From: an uncultured Alphaproteobacteria bacterium
GTDB lineage: Bacteria; Pseudomonadota; Alphaproteobacteria; Rickettsiales; UBA1997
DNA length: 7,775 bases
NCBI GenBank assembly: GCA_903898475.1
Contig: CAIUFU010000092.1
Location: 1-7,775, forward strand
Direction of reading: 5' to 3'
In this document: positions 1-5,669 of the stretch, one piece after another
Layout of the letters: every line of letters starts with the position of its first letter
How positions within the stretch are numbered: the first letter of the stretch is position 1
Made by a program: the position numbers and the translations under genes
The notes under the pieces: generated by a model
Databases searched by the model: none
Seen by the model: only the letters and a program-made list of their open reading frames with translations
Told to the model about the DNA's origin: nothing

Positions 1-106
1 GACTTTGGAAGAACTGCGAGAGAAAGCTCTCCACCTCTCTCGCAATGATTGAATTGGCGTTTGTGAGGTTGTTGCTTGTTCGGTAAGAAAGACTTAGGAC
101 GGGTTC
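1..106 (+). mobile_element. Right-hand end of an IS5-family insertion sequence, cut by the contig edge
   Basis: The first 86 bases encode the C-terminus of an IS5-type transposase. About ten bases after its stop there is a likely terminal inverted repeat at 97-106, which reads GAACCCGTCC inward on the minus strand and resembles the GA-xCC-TGTCC type ends of IS5-group elements. It is followed by TA at 107-108, which could be part of the short TA-containing target duplication known for these groups. The left end is outside the window, so neither the repeat pair nor the duplication can be verified. A contig starting inside an IS is expected, because multicopy elements break short-read assemblies. 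Confidence 0.6.
3..86 (+). CDS. IS5-family transposase, C-terminal fragment (27 residues, 5' truncated by the window edge)
   Basis: The reading frame starting at base 3 runs open from the edge to TAA at 84-86. It contains LWKNCERKL, then a Ser-Leu and a hydrophobic stretch ending LLLVR. From memory of the family, a 'LWKNCER-L-TSL...LAF..LLL.R' tail is the usual end of many IS5-family DDE transposases, so the reading is strong despite the short length. The catalytic Asp and Glu residues lie upstream, outside the window, so whether the transposase is intact cannot be judged. The plus-strand gene at 163 begins 76 bases after this stop, directly beside the probable IS end. Confidence 0.65.
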   Translation, partial: LWKNCERKLSTSLAMIELAFVRLLLVR

Positions 107-162
107 TAAAAAACACCGCATCTCACTAAAAATCATTTCTACAATTTTAATCAAATTCATCT

Positions 163-657
163 ATGCCAATATCAAAAGTAGCAGCAGGTTACGATCTTTA
201 TGAAGCATTGGATACAGCATTATCGATTGAGCCCCGAGATTTCAGCACAATCCCCCATTTAACATTTTATAATCCGGAAAACGAAGAGGATAACGTCTTT
301 ATCGAAGAAATTATCGGCATACTTATTCATCACTCAGCTGACGATGAAACATCTCGCGCATTATTAGAGCGTAGCTGCATTCGAAGCGTCGTTGTTGATG
401 AGGTCAACATCGTACCAGACATCATTCAAAACAGCTTATTACTTGGTGCTGTAAACCACAGAAACCACGAGTTACTTCAATGTTTGGCTGAGCTCGGATT
501 TAATCTCGGCCTCAAAGATAAAAACGGCAAAGACGCTTTTCAGGGCGTTGCTGAACAAGGAGTATTCAGGGTGGGGCAGGAAATTCCTGAGACGCATATA
601 GCGAAAGAGTTTTCCGAGAGAGAGTATCCGCATTATTTTAAAAAGCGGACAAACTGA
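163..657 (+). CDS. Ankyrin-repeat-like protein, probably the N-terminal part of a frameshifted gene
   Basis: This 164-residue protein is not assigned to a named family. Residues 89-125 have ankyrin-repeat form: NSLLLGAVNHRNHELLQCLA, then ELGFNLGLKDKNGKDAF, matching the usual helix-helix-loop pattern (…LLxAVxxxNxELLxxLxxxGxxxxxxDKNGxxA). The earlier part is acidic and helical and may hold more degenerate repeats. No signal peptide or membrane segment is visible. Ankyrin repeats mediate protein-protein binding and are common in effectors of host-associated alphaproteobacteria; an effector role here is inference. The ATG start has no Shine-Dalgarno sequence; TACAAT at 140-145 could be a -10 box. 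The last residues (…HYFKKRTN) follow a T4A5 run at 636-644, and removing one A there fuses this frame to the next one, giving about 302 residues. Confidence 0.7.
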   Translation: MPISKVAAGYDLYEALDTALSIEPRDFSTIPHLTFYNPENEEDNVFIEEIIGILIHHSADDETSRALLERSCIRSVVVDEVNIVPDIIQNSLLLGAVNHRNHELLQCLAELGFNLGLKDKNGKDAFQGVAEQGVFRVGQEIPETHIAKEFSEREYPHYFKKRTN

Positions 658-718
658 ATTAAAGTCAAAGGCGCTGATAGATTTTGTATTATTTGGCCTC
701 GACCGGCAACTAATCTCT

Positions 719-1072
719 TTGTATGATCACCTTAATACCAATAAATTAGCACCGGGAGAAAATCGATTTGAAGAATTCTTTAGCCCTAAAAATAGCAGAC
801 TAATTGGAGAAATTTTGGACGAATATAGTGAATATAGTAAAGATGCTCCAGAAAAATCTGCAGCTGTGCGCCGCGAACTGGACAGAACCTACCACACCTT
901 CGAAGAGATTCTGCACAAGGTCGATCTAGAAGAGCAAACCGATGCAGGAGCGGGAATCGGATCAGAAATATCACCAGAACTACCATCAAATATTTTCGCA
1001 GCAAACTCTGAGTCCACCAGCAGACCCGGCAGTCCTACTATTAACACCAGCAGCGTTTGTGCTCTTAGCTAG
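719..1072 (+). CDS. Hypothetical protein with a C-terminal CAAX-like motif, probably the second half of the preceding gene
   Basis: The listed start is the TTG at 719, giving 117 residues, but the frame is open from 602. Between 602 and 719 it reads as plausible protein (…TELKSKALIDFVLFGLDRQL…) with no ATG, GTG or TTG. There is no ribosome binding site before the TTG, which argues that translation really arrives from the 163-657 frame. The N-terminal half is acidic and helical (EFF, EILDEYSEYSKD, HTFEEILHKVDLEEQ). The C-terminal third is a Ser/Thr/Pro-rich, probably disordered tail (STSRPGSPTINTSS). The final four residues are Cys-Ala-Leu-Ser, a formal CAAX box with X = Ser, the class usually farnesylated by eukaryotic hosts. 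Function is unknown. If the frameshift is real in the genome, the gene is a pseudogene or makes two pieces. Confidence 0.55.
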   Translation: MYDHLNTNKLAPGENRFEEFFSPKNSRLIGEILDEYSEYSKDAPEKSAAVRRELDRTYHTFEEILHKVDLEEQTDAGAGIGSEISPELPSNIFAANSESTSRPGSPTINTSSVCALS

Positions 1073-1108
1073 GATTGCGCGTAAAAATCTTTAATTCAGT
1101 GCCGAAGC

Positions 1109-1150
1109 AAAAAAAAAGAAGTTTCTAAAATCTCTTTAGAAACTTCTTTT
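1109..1150. terminator. Strong intrinsic terminator hairpin, usable in both directions
   Basis: A perfect 16-bp inverted repeat pairs 1114-1129 (AAAAGAAGTTTCTAAA) with 1135-1150 around the 5-base loop ATCTC. A run of nine A at 1109-1117 flanks it on the left, so on the minus strand the hairpin ends in a nine-T tract, the canonical form. On the plus strand only the TTTT of the stem and scattered T follow. It can end plus-strand transcription from the gene ending at 1072, but it is better built for a minus-strand transcript from the coding remnant at 1204-1332. Confidence 0.8.
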
Positions 1151-1203
1151 AAACTTTAATTGCAGACGATTTATCTCTCAACTTACTTTATAAATTAACG
1201 CCT

Positions 1204-1332
1204 TTAACGCGATGAATTAACTTCTGTCAGAAATTTTTTCACCGCCCTTAAATCAAGAACCCCGGCGCTTTCTTGACTGTAAAATTCTAACAGAGGCTCA
1301 GAAAGAAGTTTCAAAAACTGCTTTGAAACATC
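1204..1332 (-). pseudogene. Possible 3' remnant of a minus-strand gene (42 codons, no start)
   Basis: On the minus strand the frame from 1332 to the TAA at 1206-1204 is open and protein-like. It contains KQFLKLLSEPLLEFYSQESA, then GVLDLRAVKKFLTEVNSSR, with an amphipathic helical pattern and an ordinary residue mix. A stop lies just upstream (1335-1333), and there is no ATG and no room for a full gene before the plus-strand gene at 1358. The stop is followed about 50 bases later by a terminator whose T-tract faces this strand. That combination suggests the tail of a lost gene. The family is not identified; 43 open codons can occur by chance, so this is tentative. Confidence 0.35.
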
Positions 1333-1357
1333 TTATTAAACTAAATTAGTTAAAAAC

Positions 1358-1882
1358 ATGCTGAATGAAATACTTCACCAAATGATAAACGAGGCGGTAA
1401 AAAAGCATCCTGATAATCTCGAAGCTATGTTAAATAGCTTAATTGATAACAGCCTTGAAGAGACTGCTGATTTGACTCTAACCCATATATTATTCGAATT
1501 AGCAACGGCAGAGCCGCCCAAAATTAAAGCCGCTAAGATTCTAATCGACAAAATGGATTTTGATTCATTTACAGATTCACAAAGTTTTGAGATACTTCAC
1601 GCCATCACCAATCAAAGGGCTCCATTAGAAATAATTTATAAAGCTCTTAAATGTGGGTTAAGGGCATCTAGGCGGGACGTTGATAATAAAACTGCTCTCG
1701 ACTTATTTTCTGAACAAAGTGGCCACTCTAGAAATCTAGAACTAACCAAATATGATGACGATCTTATTAAACTTCTTACAAACTATCCGCCAAGAACAAC
1801 GGAATCAGAAACCAGGCCTTCAGCTACAGTTGAAAACTCGTCAATTCTCAGATTTATCACATCCTGTTTTCGCAGCCAATAA
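1358..1882 (+). CDS. Ankyrin-like hypothetical protein, complete (174 residues)
   Basis: No exact family is recognised. Residues about 44-116 form degenerate ankyrin-like helix pairs: LTHILFELATAEPPKIKAAK followed by ILIDKMD, then SFEILHAITNQRAPLEIIYK followed by ALKCGLRASRRDVDNKTALD. The D-NKTALDL end matches the loop and TPLH-like start of ankyrin units. It is followed by a hydrophilic Ser/Thr-rich tail (TTESETRPSATVENSS) and a short, partly hydrophobic end with one Cys (FITSCFRSQ), which is not a CAAX box because the Cys is fifth from the end. The layout parallels the genes at 163-1072, so the two are probably diverged relatives. There is no signal peptide, no membrane span and no visible Shine-Dalgarno before the ATG. 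It is convergent with hdaA, 26 bases away. Confidence 0.65.
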   Translation: MLNEILHQMINEAVKKHPDNLEAMLNSLIDNSLEETADLTLTHILFELATAEPPKIKAAKILIDKMDFDSFTDSQSFEILHAITNQRAPLEIIYKALKCGLRASRRDVDNKTALDLFSEQSGHSRNLELTKYDDDLIKLLTNYPPRTTESETRPSATVENSSILRFITSCFRSQ

Positions 1883-1908
1883 AAGACGCTATTGACGAGA
1901 AGTAAAAT

Positions 1909-2568
1909 TTAAAAAAACTTTTTTATCTCAGATAATTTCACGTCACCATTTTGCGCCAAATCTTCCACCATCTTCCCAGCTAAAAGAACCGCCTCAAAAC
2001 TGCGCTCAATATTGTCACTTAAAAAATCAATCGCCTGCCTCGAAAGCTTGATTTGCTTGCGTGAACAATTGCCGGCCAAAAGTAGTTTGATCGATTCCTG
2101 ACTAGGATTTTTTATCTCAACTGAAAAAATATTTCTGAGCCGCGAGGCTAAATCCTTGAGAGAAAATTGGGGTACATTTCTGCTGCTTAGAATCAAAAAT
2201 GCCTTAGCCTCAACTGCTGAATTTATTAATCGCAACACCAGCTCTTCATCTTTTATTTCCGCCACATTTTCTAAAATGTAAAACTTATTTGCGGCAAAAA
2301 AATTGGCCGGATTTACACTATTGATTCTTTCTTGATCTAAGAATTCAGCGCCAAATTTTTTAGCAAAAATATGCAGTAAATGGGTTTTGCCGGAAGACTT
2401 AGCGCCCTTTAAAACTAAAGACTGAAACTGCGAAGTGGCAAAATCTTTTTGCTCAAAAAATTTTTTTAAAAAATTAATCGCGGCAGAATTTTCTGTAAGC
2501 GGCAAAAAATCTTCTTCTTTAAAAAGTTCAGATTTAGTGCTGGTTTGAAATGGCAAAAATAGTTGCAA
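1909..2568 (-). CDS. hdaA: HdaA-like DnaA-homologous AAA+ protein (regulatory inactivation of DnaA)
   Basis: Hda proteins bind the DNA polymerase sliding clamp and stimulate ATP hydrolysis by DnaA, blocking re-initiation. The 219-residue protein begins with QLFLPF (residues 2-7), a clamp-binding motif in the place expected for Hda. It then shows a Walker A motif GAKSSGKT (55-62), a degenerate Walker B (FYILEN, 96-101, with Glu-Asn where Asp-Asp/Glu is usual), a sensor-1 region (LILSSRN, 125-131), a box VII arginine-finger segment (DLASRLRN, 139-146) and a sensor-2-like Arg near 189. The DnaA DNA-binding domain IV is absent, and the length fits Hda, not DnaA. The start is TTG at 2568; no ATG lies upstream before an in-frame stop, and the TTG puts the clamp motif at the N-terminus. 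It starts 4 bases after the gatC stop, so it is probably translationally coupled. Confidence 0.85.
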   Translation of the reverse strand: MQLFLPFQTSTKSELFKEEDFLPLTENSAAINFLKKFFEQKDFATSQFQSLVLKGAKSSGKTHLLHIFAKKFGAEFLDQERINSVNPANFFAANKFYILENVAEIKDEELVLRLINSAVEAKAFLILSSRNVPQFSLKDLASRLRNIFSVEIKNPSQESIKLLLAGNCSRKQIKLSRQAIDFLSDNIERSFEAVLLAGKMVEDLAQNGDVKLSEIKKFF

Positions 2569-2572
2569 GAAG

Positions 2573-2863
2573 CTACTCGATTACTTTTGGCACTGCAAAA
2601 TATCCGTATTTCGCGTCTTTTGAATTTTTCAAAACATCTTCGGCAATATTGCCGTCACTGACCACGTCGGCATTTAAGCGCAGAGATTCGCCGTGAATGT
2701 TGGTTAGAGGCTCAACATTGTCGGTATTAACTTCGTTAAGTTGCTCAACCCAACCAATGATGCCACCCACTTGCTTTGCTAAATTTTCACGATCTGCTTC
2801 TAGCACTTCAATGCGTGCAAGACGCGCAACTTTTTTGATATTTTCTGACGTGACGTTTGACAT
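2573..2863 (-). CDS. gatC: Glutamyl/aspartyl-tRNA amidotransferase subunit C
   Basis: GatC is the small subunit of GatCAB, which amidates Glu-tRNA(Gln) and/or Asp-tRNA(Asn) in bacteria lacking GlnRS or AsnRS; it stabilises the GatA-GatB pair. The 96 residues match the family end to end: KVARLARIEV near the N-terminus, W-VEQL-EVNTDNVEPL in the centre, LRLNADVV, and the typical tail with EDVLKNSKDAKYGYFAVPKV. The length is normal. The usual downstream partner gatA is missing here; instead hdaA follows after 4 bases, and gatA and gatB must lie elsewhere. No Shine-Dalgarno precedes the ATG. The gene diverges from ruvX with only 33 bases between the start codons. Confidence 0.95.
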   Translation of the reverse strand: MSNVTSENIKKVARLARIEVLEADRENLAKQVGGIIGWVEQLNEVNTDNVEPLTNIHGESLRLNADVVSDGNIAEDVLKNSKDAKYGYFAVPKVIE

Positions 2864-2886
2864 GTTTTTGAGAAAAAAATTAGGTT
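2857..2886 (+). promoter_or_regulatory. Candidate ruvX promoter with a perfect -35 box
   Basis: TTGACA lies at 2857-2862, overlapping the gatC start codon on the opposite strand. With an 18-base spacer the -10 position is TAGGTT (2881-2886), a poor match to TATAAT. Transcription would begin only a few bases before the ruvX ATG at 2897, giving an almost leaderless mRNA. The -35 match could be chance; low confidence. Confidence 0.25.
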
Positions 2887-2896
2887 TTTTAAGAAA

Positions 2897-3361
2897 ATGA
2901 TTTTTAACAATTTAAGCCCTGTAAATCAAGCTTTGCCAAGCAAAGGCCGCCTAATGGCGCTTGATGTTGGCAGCAAAAGAATCGGCATCGCAATTTCTGA
3001 TGAATCGCGTTTTTTAGCGACACCGAAATTAATTTTAGAACGACTCAGCAATCAAAAAGATTTTGAGAAAATTAAAAAATTTTTAGAAGAAAATCAAATT
3101 GTCGCAATCGTGATCGGACACCCACTTGCGATGGATGGCAGCAGAATTCCGATGACCGAATTTAGCGAGAAATTTGCCAAAAACTTTGACGATTTTTTAG
3201 AAAAAAAATTACCGATTTTTCTTTTTGAAGAAAGACTAACCAGCTTTGAAGCCAGAGATGTCAACGCTTCGGGGGTTTCACGCAAAAAAAATAAATTTAT
3301 CGATGACATTGCCGCGAGCTTTATTTTGCAGCATTTTCTGGATGAAGTTTCCTCTTCGTAA
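2897..3361 (+). CDS. ruvX: RuvX/YqgF-family nuclease (putative Holliday junction resolvase, pre-16S rRNA processing)
   Basis: This RNase H-fold family was named as a putative Holliday junction resolvase, and in E. coli it matures the 5' end of 16S rRNA. Visible motifs are LDVGSKRIGIAISD (residues 22-35, first acidic residue Asp23), IGHPLAMDG (73-81, where most members have G-P-x-x-M-G), FEERLTSFEA (110-119) and the final acidic pair IDDIAASFIL (135-144). Length, 154 residues, is normal. About 20 residues precede the RNase H core (…LPSKGRLMALDVG). Alphaproteobacterial homologues carry a similar extension, so the ATG at 2897 is preferred over the internal ATG that starts MALDVG. It is convergent with hemA, with the stop codons about 50 bases apart. 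Confidence 0.93.
   Translation: MIFNNLSPVNQALPSKGRLMALDVGSKRIGIAISDESRFLATPKLILERLSNQKDFEKIKKFLEENQIVAIVIGHPLAMDGSRIPMTEFSEKFAKNFDDFLEKKLPIFLFEERLTSFEARDVNASGVSRKKNKFIDDIAASFILQHFLDEVSSS
2901..2929 (-). promoter_or_regulatory. Candidate gatC-hdaA promoter inside the 5' end of ruvX
   Basis: On the minus strand TTGATT (2929-2924) and TAAAAA (2906-2901) are 17 bases apart, each matching four of six consensus bases. Start of transcription would fall near 2893, about 30 bases before the gatC ATG. The 33-base gap between gatC and ruvX is too small to hold a whole promoter, so one within ruvX is expected. AT-rich sequence makes such matches common. Confidence 0.3.
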
Positions 3362-3371
3362 CCAACTCCCA

Positions 3372-3414
3372 AGTCATGCTTCGACAAGCTCAGCATGACT
3401 TTGAAAGATTTTTT
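3372..3414. repeat. Palindromic intergenic repeat, probable terminator between ruvX and hemA
   Basis: A perfect 10-bp inverted repeat, AAGTCATGCT at 3372-3381 and AGCATGACTT at 3393-3402, surrounds an 11-base loop (TCGACAAGCTC). Five T follow at 3410-3414 on the plus strand. Elements built on the core CATGCTTCGACAAGCTCAGC are, from memory, scattered between genes in many unrelated bacterial genomes. Here the position, between two convergent genes, fits a bidirectional transcription stop. The minus-strand reading through it yields the peptide MLSLSKHD, a familiar sign of this repeat and not a real protein. Confidence 0.75.
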
Positions 3415-4594
3415 ACTCGTTAGTTAAAATCTCCTTCAACGCCCCCACCAAATCCAAAATCATCTTTTCATCGTGAAGTGGCGTCGCTGTAATACGCAAC
3501 CGCTCATCTCCTTTTGCAACAGTCGGATAATTAATGTGCTGAATGTAAATATTAAATTCGTTTAGAAGCCGCGCCGAAATATCGCGCGCCCTCACCGCAT
3601 CACCAATTCTCACTGAAATAATGTGTGACTCATTTTCAACAATTTTCGCACCAATTTTTTGCAATTCGCTTTTAAGACGCGTCACATTTTGCTGCATTTT
3701 TTGGCGCTCGACTGAACTTTTTTGCAAATGCGAAATATTGGCAAGCGTTGCCGCAGCAATTACCGGAGGCAGTGCGGTGCTAAAAATAAATCCCGAAGCG
3801 GTGCCGCGAATCGCATCAATAATTTCTGATTTTGCCGTAATGTAACCGCCGATTGTACCAAAAGATTTTGCGAAAGTTCCCTGAATGATGTCGATCTGAT
3901 CTGATAGGCCAAGTTGCTCGCAAAGGCCCGCACCTGTGGCGCCATAAATGCCAACACCATGCACTTCATCAACAAAAGTTAGCGCGCCATATTTTTTAGC
4001 CAAAGCACTAATTTCAGCAACTTTACCAAAATCGCCATCCATTGAATAGACTGATTCGAAGATGATTATTTTGGGTTGGTCTTGAGGAAATTCTTGAAGC
4101 AATTCTTCAAGATGCGCCATGTCGTTGTGACGGAAAACTCTTTTATCGAGCCGACTATTTTTAATGCCCGTAATGATTGAAGCGTGATTTTTTTGGTCAG
4201 AAAAAATCACTAAATGCGGAATGATTTTTGCCAAAGCTTGAATCGTCGCGTCGTTAGCAACGTAGCCTGAAACAAAAGTGAGCGCGGCTTCTTTTTGGTG
4301 CAACTGGGCTAATTTTTTTTCAAGTGCGGTGATTGCATGGTTAGTTCCAGAAATATTTCTAGTGCCGCCCGCACCAACACCGTAAGACTTTAGAGCGTTA
4401 ATCGCCTCAGCAATTGCCTCAGGATTTTGACCCATGCCGAGGTAATCGTTAGAACACCAAACGACAATTTTTTGGCCGTTTTTATTGTTGATGGCGCAAG
4501 GAAACTCGCCGCAAATTCGCGAAATATCGACAAATTCGCGGTAACGATTTTCGCTACGTAATCCTGCGATTGCTTGCTTGAAATAGTTTAGCAT
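3413..4594 (-). CDS. hemA: 5-aminolevulinate synthase (Shemin pathway, first step of haem synthesis)
   Basis: The enzyme condenses glycine with succinyl-CoA to give 5-aminolevulinate, using PLP; in bacteria this route is a mark of Alphaproteobacteria. The 393-residue protein shows the family motifs in order: SNDYLGMG (48-55), GVGAGGTRNISGT (72-84), FVSGYVAND (107-115), NHASI with His137, VDEVHGVGIYG with Asp209 and His212 at the cofactor, GTFAKSFGTIGGYI with the PLP lysine Lys243, FSTALPP (271-277), and RLRITATPLH near the end. The related 8-amino-7-oxononanoate and 2-amino-3-ketobutyrate ligases are alternatives, but the YGVGAGGTRNISGT and INYPTVAKGDERLRI stretches favour ALAS. No Shine-Dalgarno precedes the ATG. 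It lies 86 bases downstream of a transporter gene on the same strand, with a hairpin between them. Confidence 0.93.
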   Translation of the reverse strand: MLNYFKQAIAGLRSENRYREFVDISRICGEFPCAINNKNGQKIVVWCSNDYLGMGQNPEAIAEAINALKSYGVGAGGTRNISGTNHAITALEKKLAQLHQKEAALTFVSGYVANDATIQALAKIIPHLVIFSDQKNHASIITGIKNSRLDKRVFRHNDMAHLEELLQEFPQDQPKIIIFESVYSMDGDFGKVAEISALAKKYGALTFVDEVHGVGIYGATGAGLCEQLGLSDQIDIIQGTFAKSFGTIGGYITAKSEIIDAIRGTASGFIFSTALPPVIAAATLANISHLQKSSVERQKMQQNVTRLKSELQKIGAKIVENESHIISVRIGDAVRARDISARLLNEFNIYIQHINYPTVAKGDERLRITATPLHDEKMILDLVGALKEILTNE

Positions 4595-4627
4595 GGGGCA
4601 AATTAAAATTTTGTTTTTCGTTTTTAA

Positions 4628-4656
4628 AAGATTCCTGCCCGACGGGCAGCAATCTT
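4628..4656 (-). terminator. Palindromic hairpin between the transporter gene and hemA
   Basis: CTGCCCG (4635-4641) and CGGGCAG (4643-4649) are perfect arms around one base, and outside a C-C mismatch the arms continue as AAGATT (4628-4633) and AATCTT (4651-4656). In practice the centre opens into a small loop. On the minus strand the stem ends in CTTTT after the transporter stop codon, which fits a weak terminator. An eight-T run lies on the other side (4658-4665). The compact GC palindrome inside AT-rich sequence may instead be a dispersed repeat. Confidence 0.5.
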
Positions 4657-4680
4657 CTTTTTTTTATGAATTCAATAAAA

Positions 4681-5589
4681 TCAAGGGTTTAGAGCCGGTG
4701 GGGTGTCAAAAATCGCCTGCAGCTTTTTACTCTTTTTTCGCGGCATCACAATGATTACGCCACATAAAATTACTAGCGATCCAACAATTACCCAGAAATC
4801 AATCACTTCTCCAAAAGCAAAGTAAGAGATGATTGCGGTGAAAATTAGCCGCGTGAAATCAAAAGGCTGCAAGTAAGACAGATCAGCTTTGGCGTAAGAA
4901 TTAGAAATGCAAATGTGAGTTAAATTTGAAACCAATCCAAGCAAAGCAAACCACAAAATATTTTCAAAACTTAGGGCTTTAACGTAAGGCAGTGCAAAAG
5001 GAATTGAACAAAGAAACATGGTCAGCGACATATACGCCACAATGGTTTGCGGCTTTTCAGTTTTGGTCATGGTTTTGATTAGGATGTTAGAAATGATCCA
5101 CAAAAACACCGAGGCAAAAGAGAAAAAATAGGCGTTGTTAAATTCTTTAAACCCGGGGCGCAAAATAATTAAGATGCCGATGAAGCCAATGAAGCTGGCC
5201 ATCCAAGTCTTAGCCTTAACTTCTTCTTTTAAGTAAAATACGGCAACAATCGTGGTTAAAATTGGAATGATGAAACTGATCGAAACCGCCTCCGACAAGG
5301 GCAAAACAGTGACTACGTGAAACCAAATAAACATCGAAATCAAACCATTCACGCCACGAAAAATATGCAGTTTGATTTTTTTAGTTTTGAAAACGCTTTG
5401 GTAATCAGCAGTGATTTGTGGCACAAAAAACAACAGCCCAAAAAAATTGCGCAGCATCACGATAAAAAAAATGTGAAATTCTGCTGACAAAAAGCGCACC
5501 AACGAAATTAGCACCGACGCCAAGAAACATGCGCCAATTGCGTAGCAAATGCCTTGAGAGTTGTTAGAAAGCTTGTGAAAAAATGACAT
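4681..5589 (-). CDS. EamA-domain transporter of the drug/metabolite (DMT) superfamily
   Basis: This inner-membrane carrier has 302 residues and about ten hydrophobic segments (roughly 12-31, 38-57, 77-96, 101-120, 127-144, 152-171, 182-201, 210-229, 240-258 and 264-282), giving two EamA repeats. Repeat 1 ends in the typical LPLSEAVSISFIIPILTTIV region (96-115), then LKEEV and GFIGILIILRPG (135-146). Repeat 2 contains the YLQPFDFTRLIFTAIISYFA stretch (239-258), followed by FGE. The basic tail (RKKSKK) suggests a cytoplasmic C-terminus. The substrate cannot be read from sequence. The S-adenosylmethionine carrier of Rickettsia belongs to the same superfamily and has similar length, so that is one possibility. 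It is divergent from the 5670 gene and upstream of hemA on the same strand. Confidence 0.88.
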   Translation of the reverse strand: MSFFHKLSNNSQGICYAIGACFLASVLISLVRFLSAEFHIFFIVMLRNFFGLLFFVPQITADYQSVFKTKKIKLHIFRGVNGLISMFIWFHVVTVLPLSEAVSISFIIPILTTIVAVFYLKEEVKAKTWMASFIGFIGILIILRPGFKEFNNAYFFSFASVFLWIISNILIKTMTKTEKPQTIVAYMSLTMFLCSIPFALPYVKALSFENILWFALLGLVSNLTHICISNSYAKADLSYLQPFDFTRLIFTAIISYFAFGEVIDFWVIVGSLVILCGVIIVMPRKKSKKLQAIFDTPPALNP

Positions 5590-5669
5590 TACTTGGAAAA
5601 AGAATGGATATTTTAGAGCGCCATTCTGGTTGGTAATTTTTTGCTTGTCATGCGAGTCTTTCTTTTTTT
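5590..5669. promoter_or_regulatory. Divergent intergenic region expected to hold two promoters
   Basis: These 80 bases separate the start codons of the DMT transporter (minus) and the membrane-anchored hypothetical protein (plus), so promoters for both must be here or just inside the genes. No pair of boxes close to consensus was found; on the minus strand TTACCA and TAAAAT occur but only 15 bases apart. No hairpin or operator-like palindrome stands out. Confidence 0.35.

Noticed and set aside
15..44. 9-bp inverted repeat (TGCGAGAGA / TCTCTCGCA) that could be a terminator or an RNA element
   Set aside because: It lies inside the transposase coding sequence and has no T-tract on either side; likely incidental.
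2..121. Open minus-strand frame starting with ATG at 121 and running off the left edge
   Set aside because: It is antisense to the recognisable transposase C-terminus and to the probable IS end; its peptide matches nothing I know.
786..1004. Minus-strand 72-codon frame
   Set aside because: It overlaps the plus-strand gene completely and encodes an odd Arg/Leu/Cys-rich peptide typical of antisense reading.
1909..2568. Calling the AAA+ gene dnaA itself
   Set aside because: Only 219 residues, no helix-turn-helix domain IV, and an N-terminal clamp motif, all pointing to HdaA.
2697..2900. Plus-strand frame opposite gatC
   Set aside because: Exact antisense shadow of a certain gatC, with no family features.
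3094..3396. Minus-strand frame beginning MLSLSKHDLG
   Set aside because: The start is the translated palindromic repeat and the rest is antisense to ruvX; a familiar false gene.
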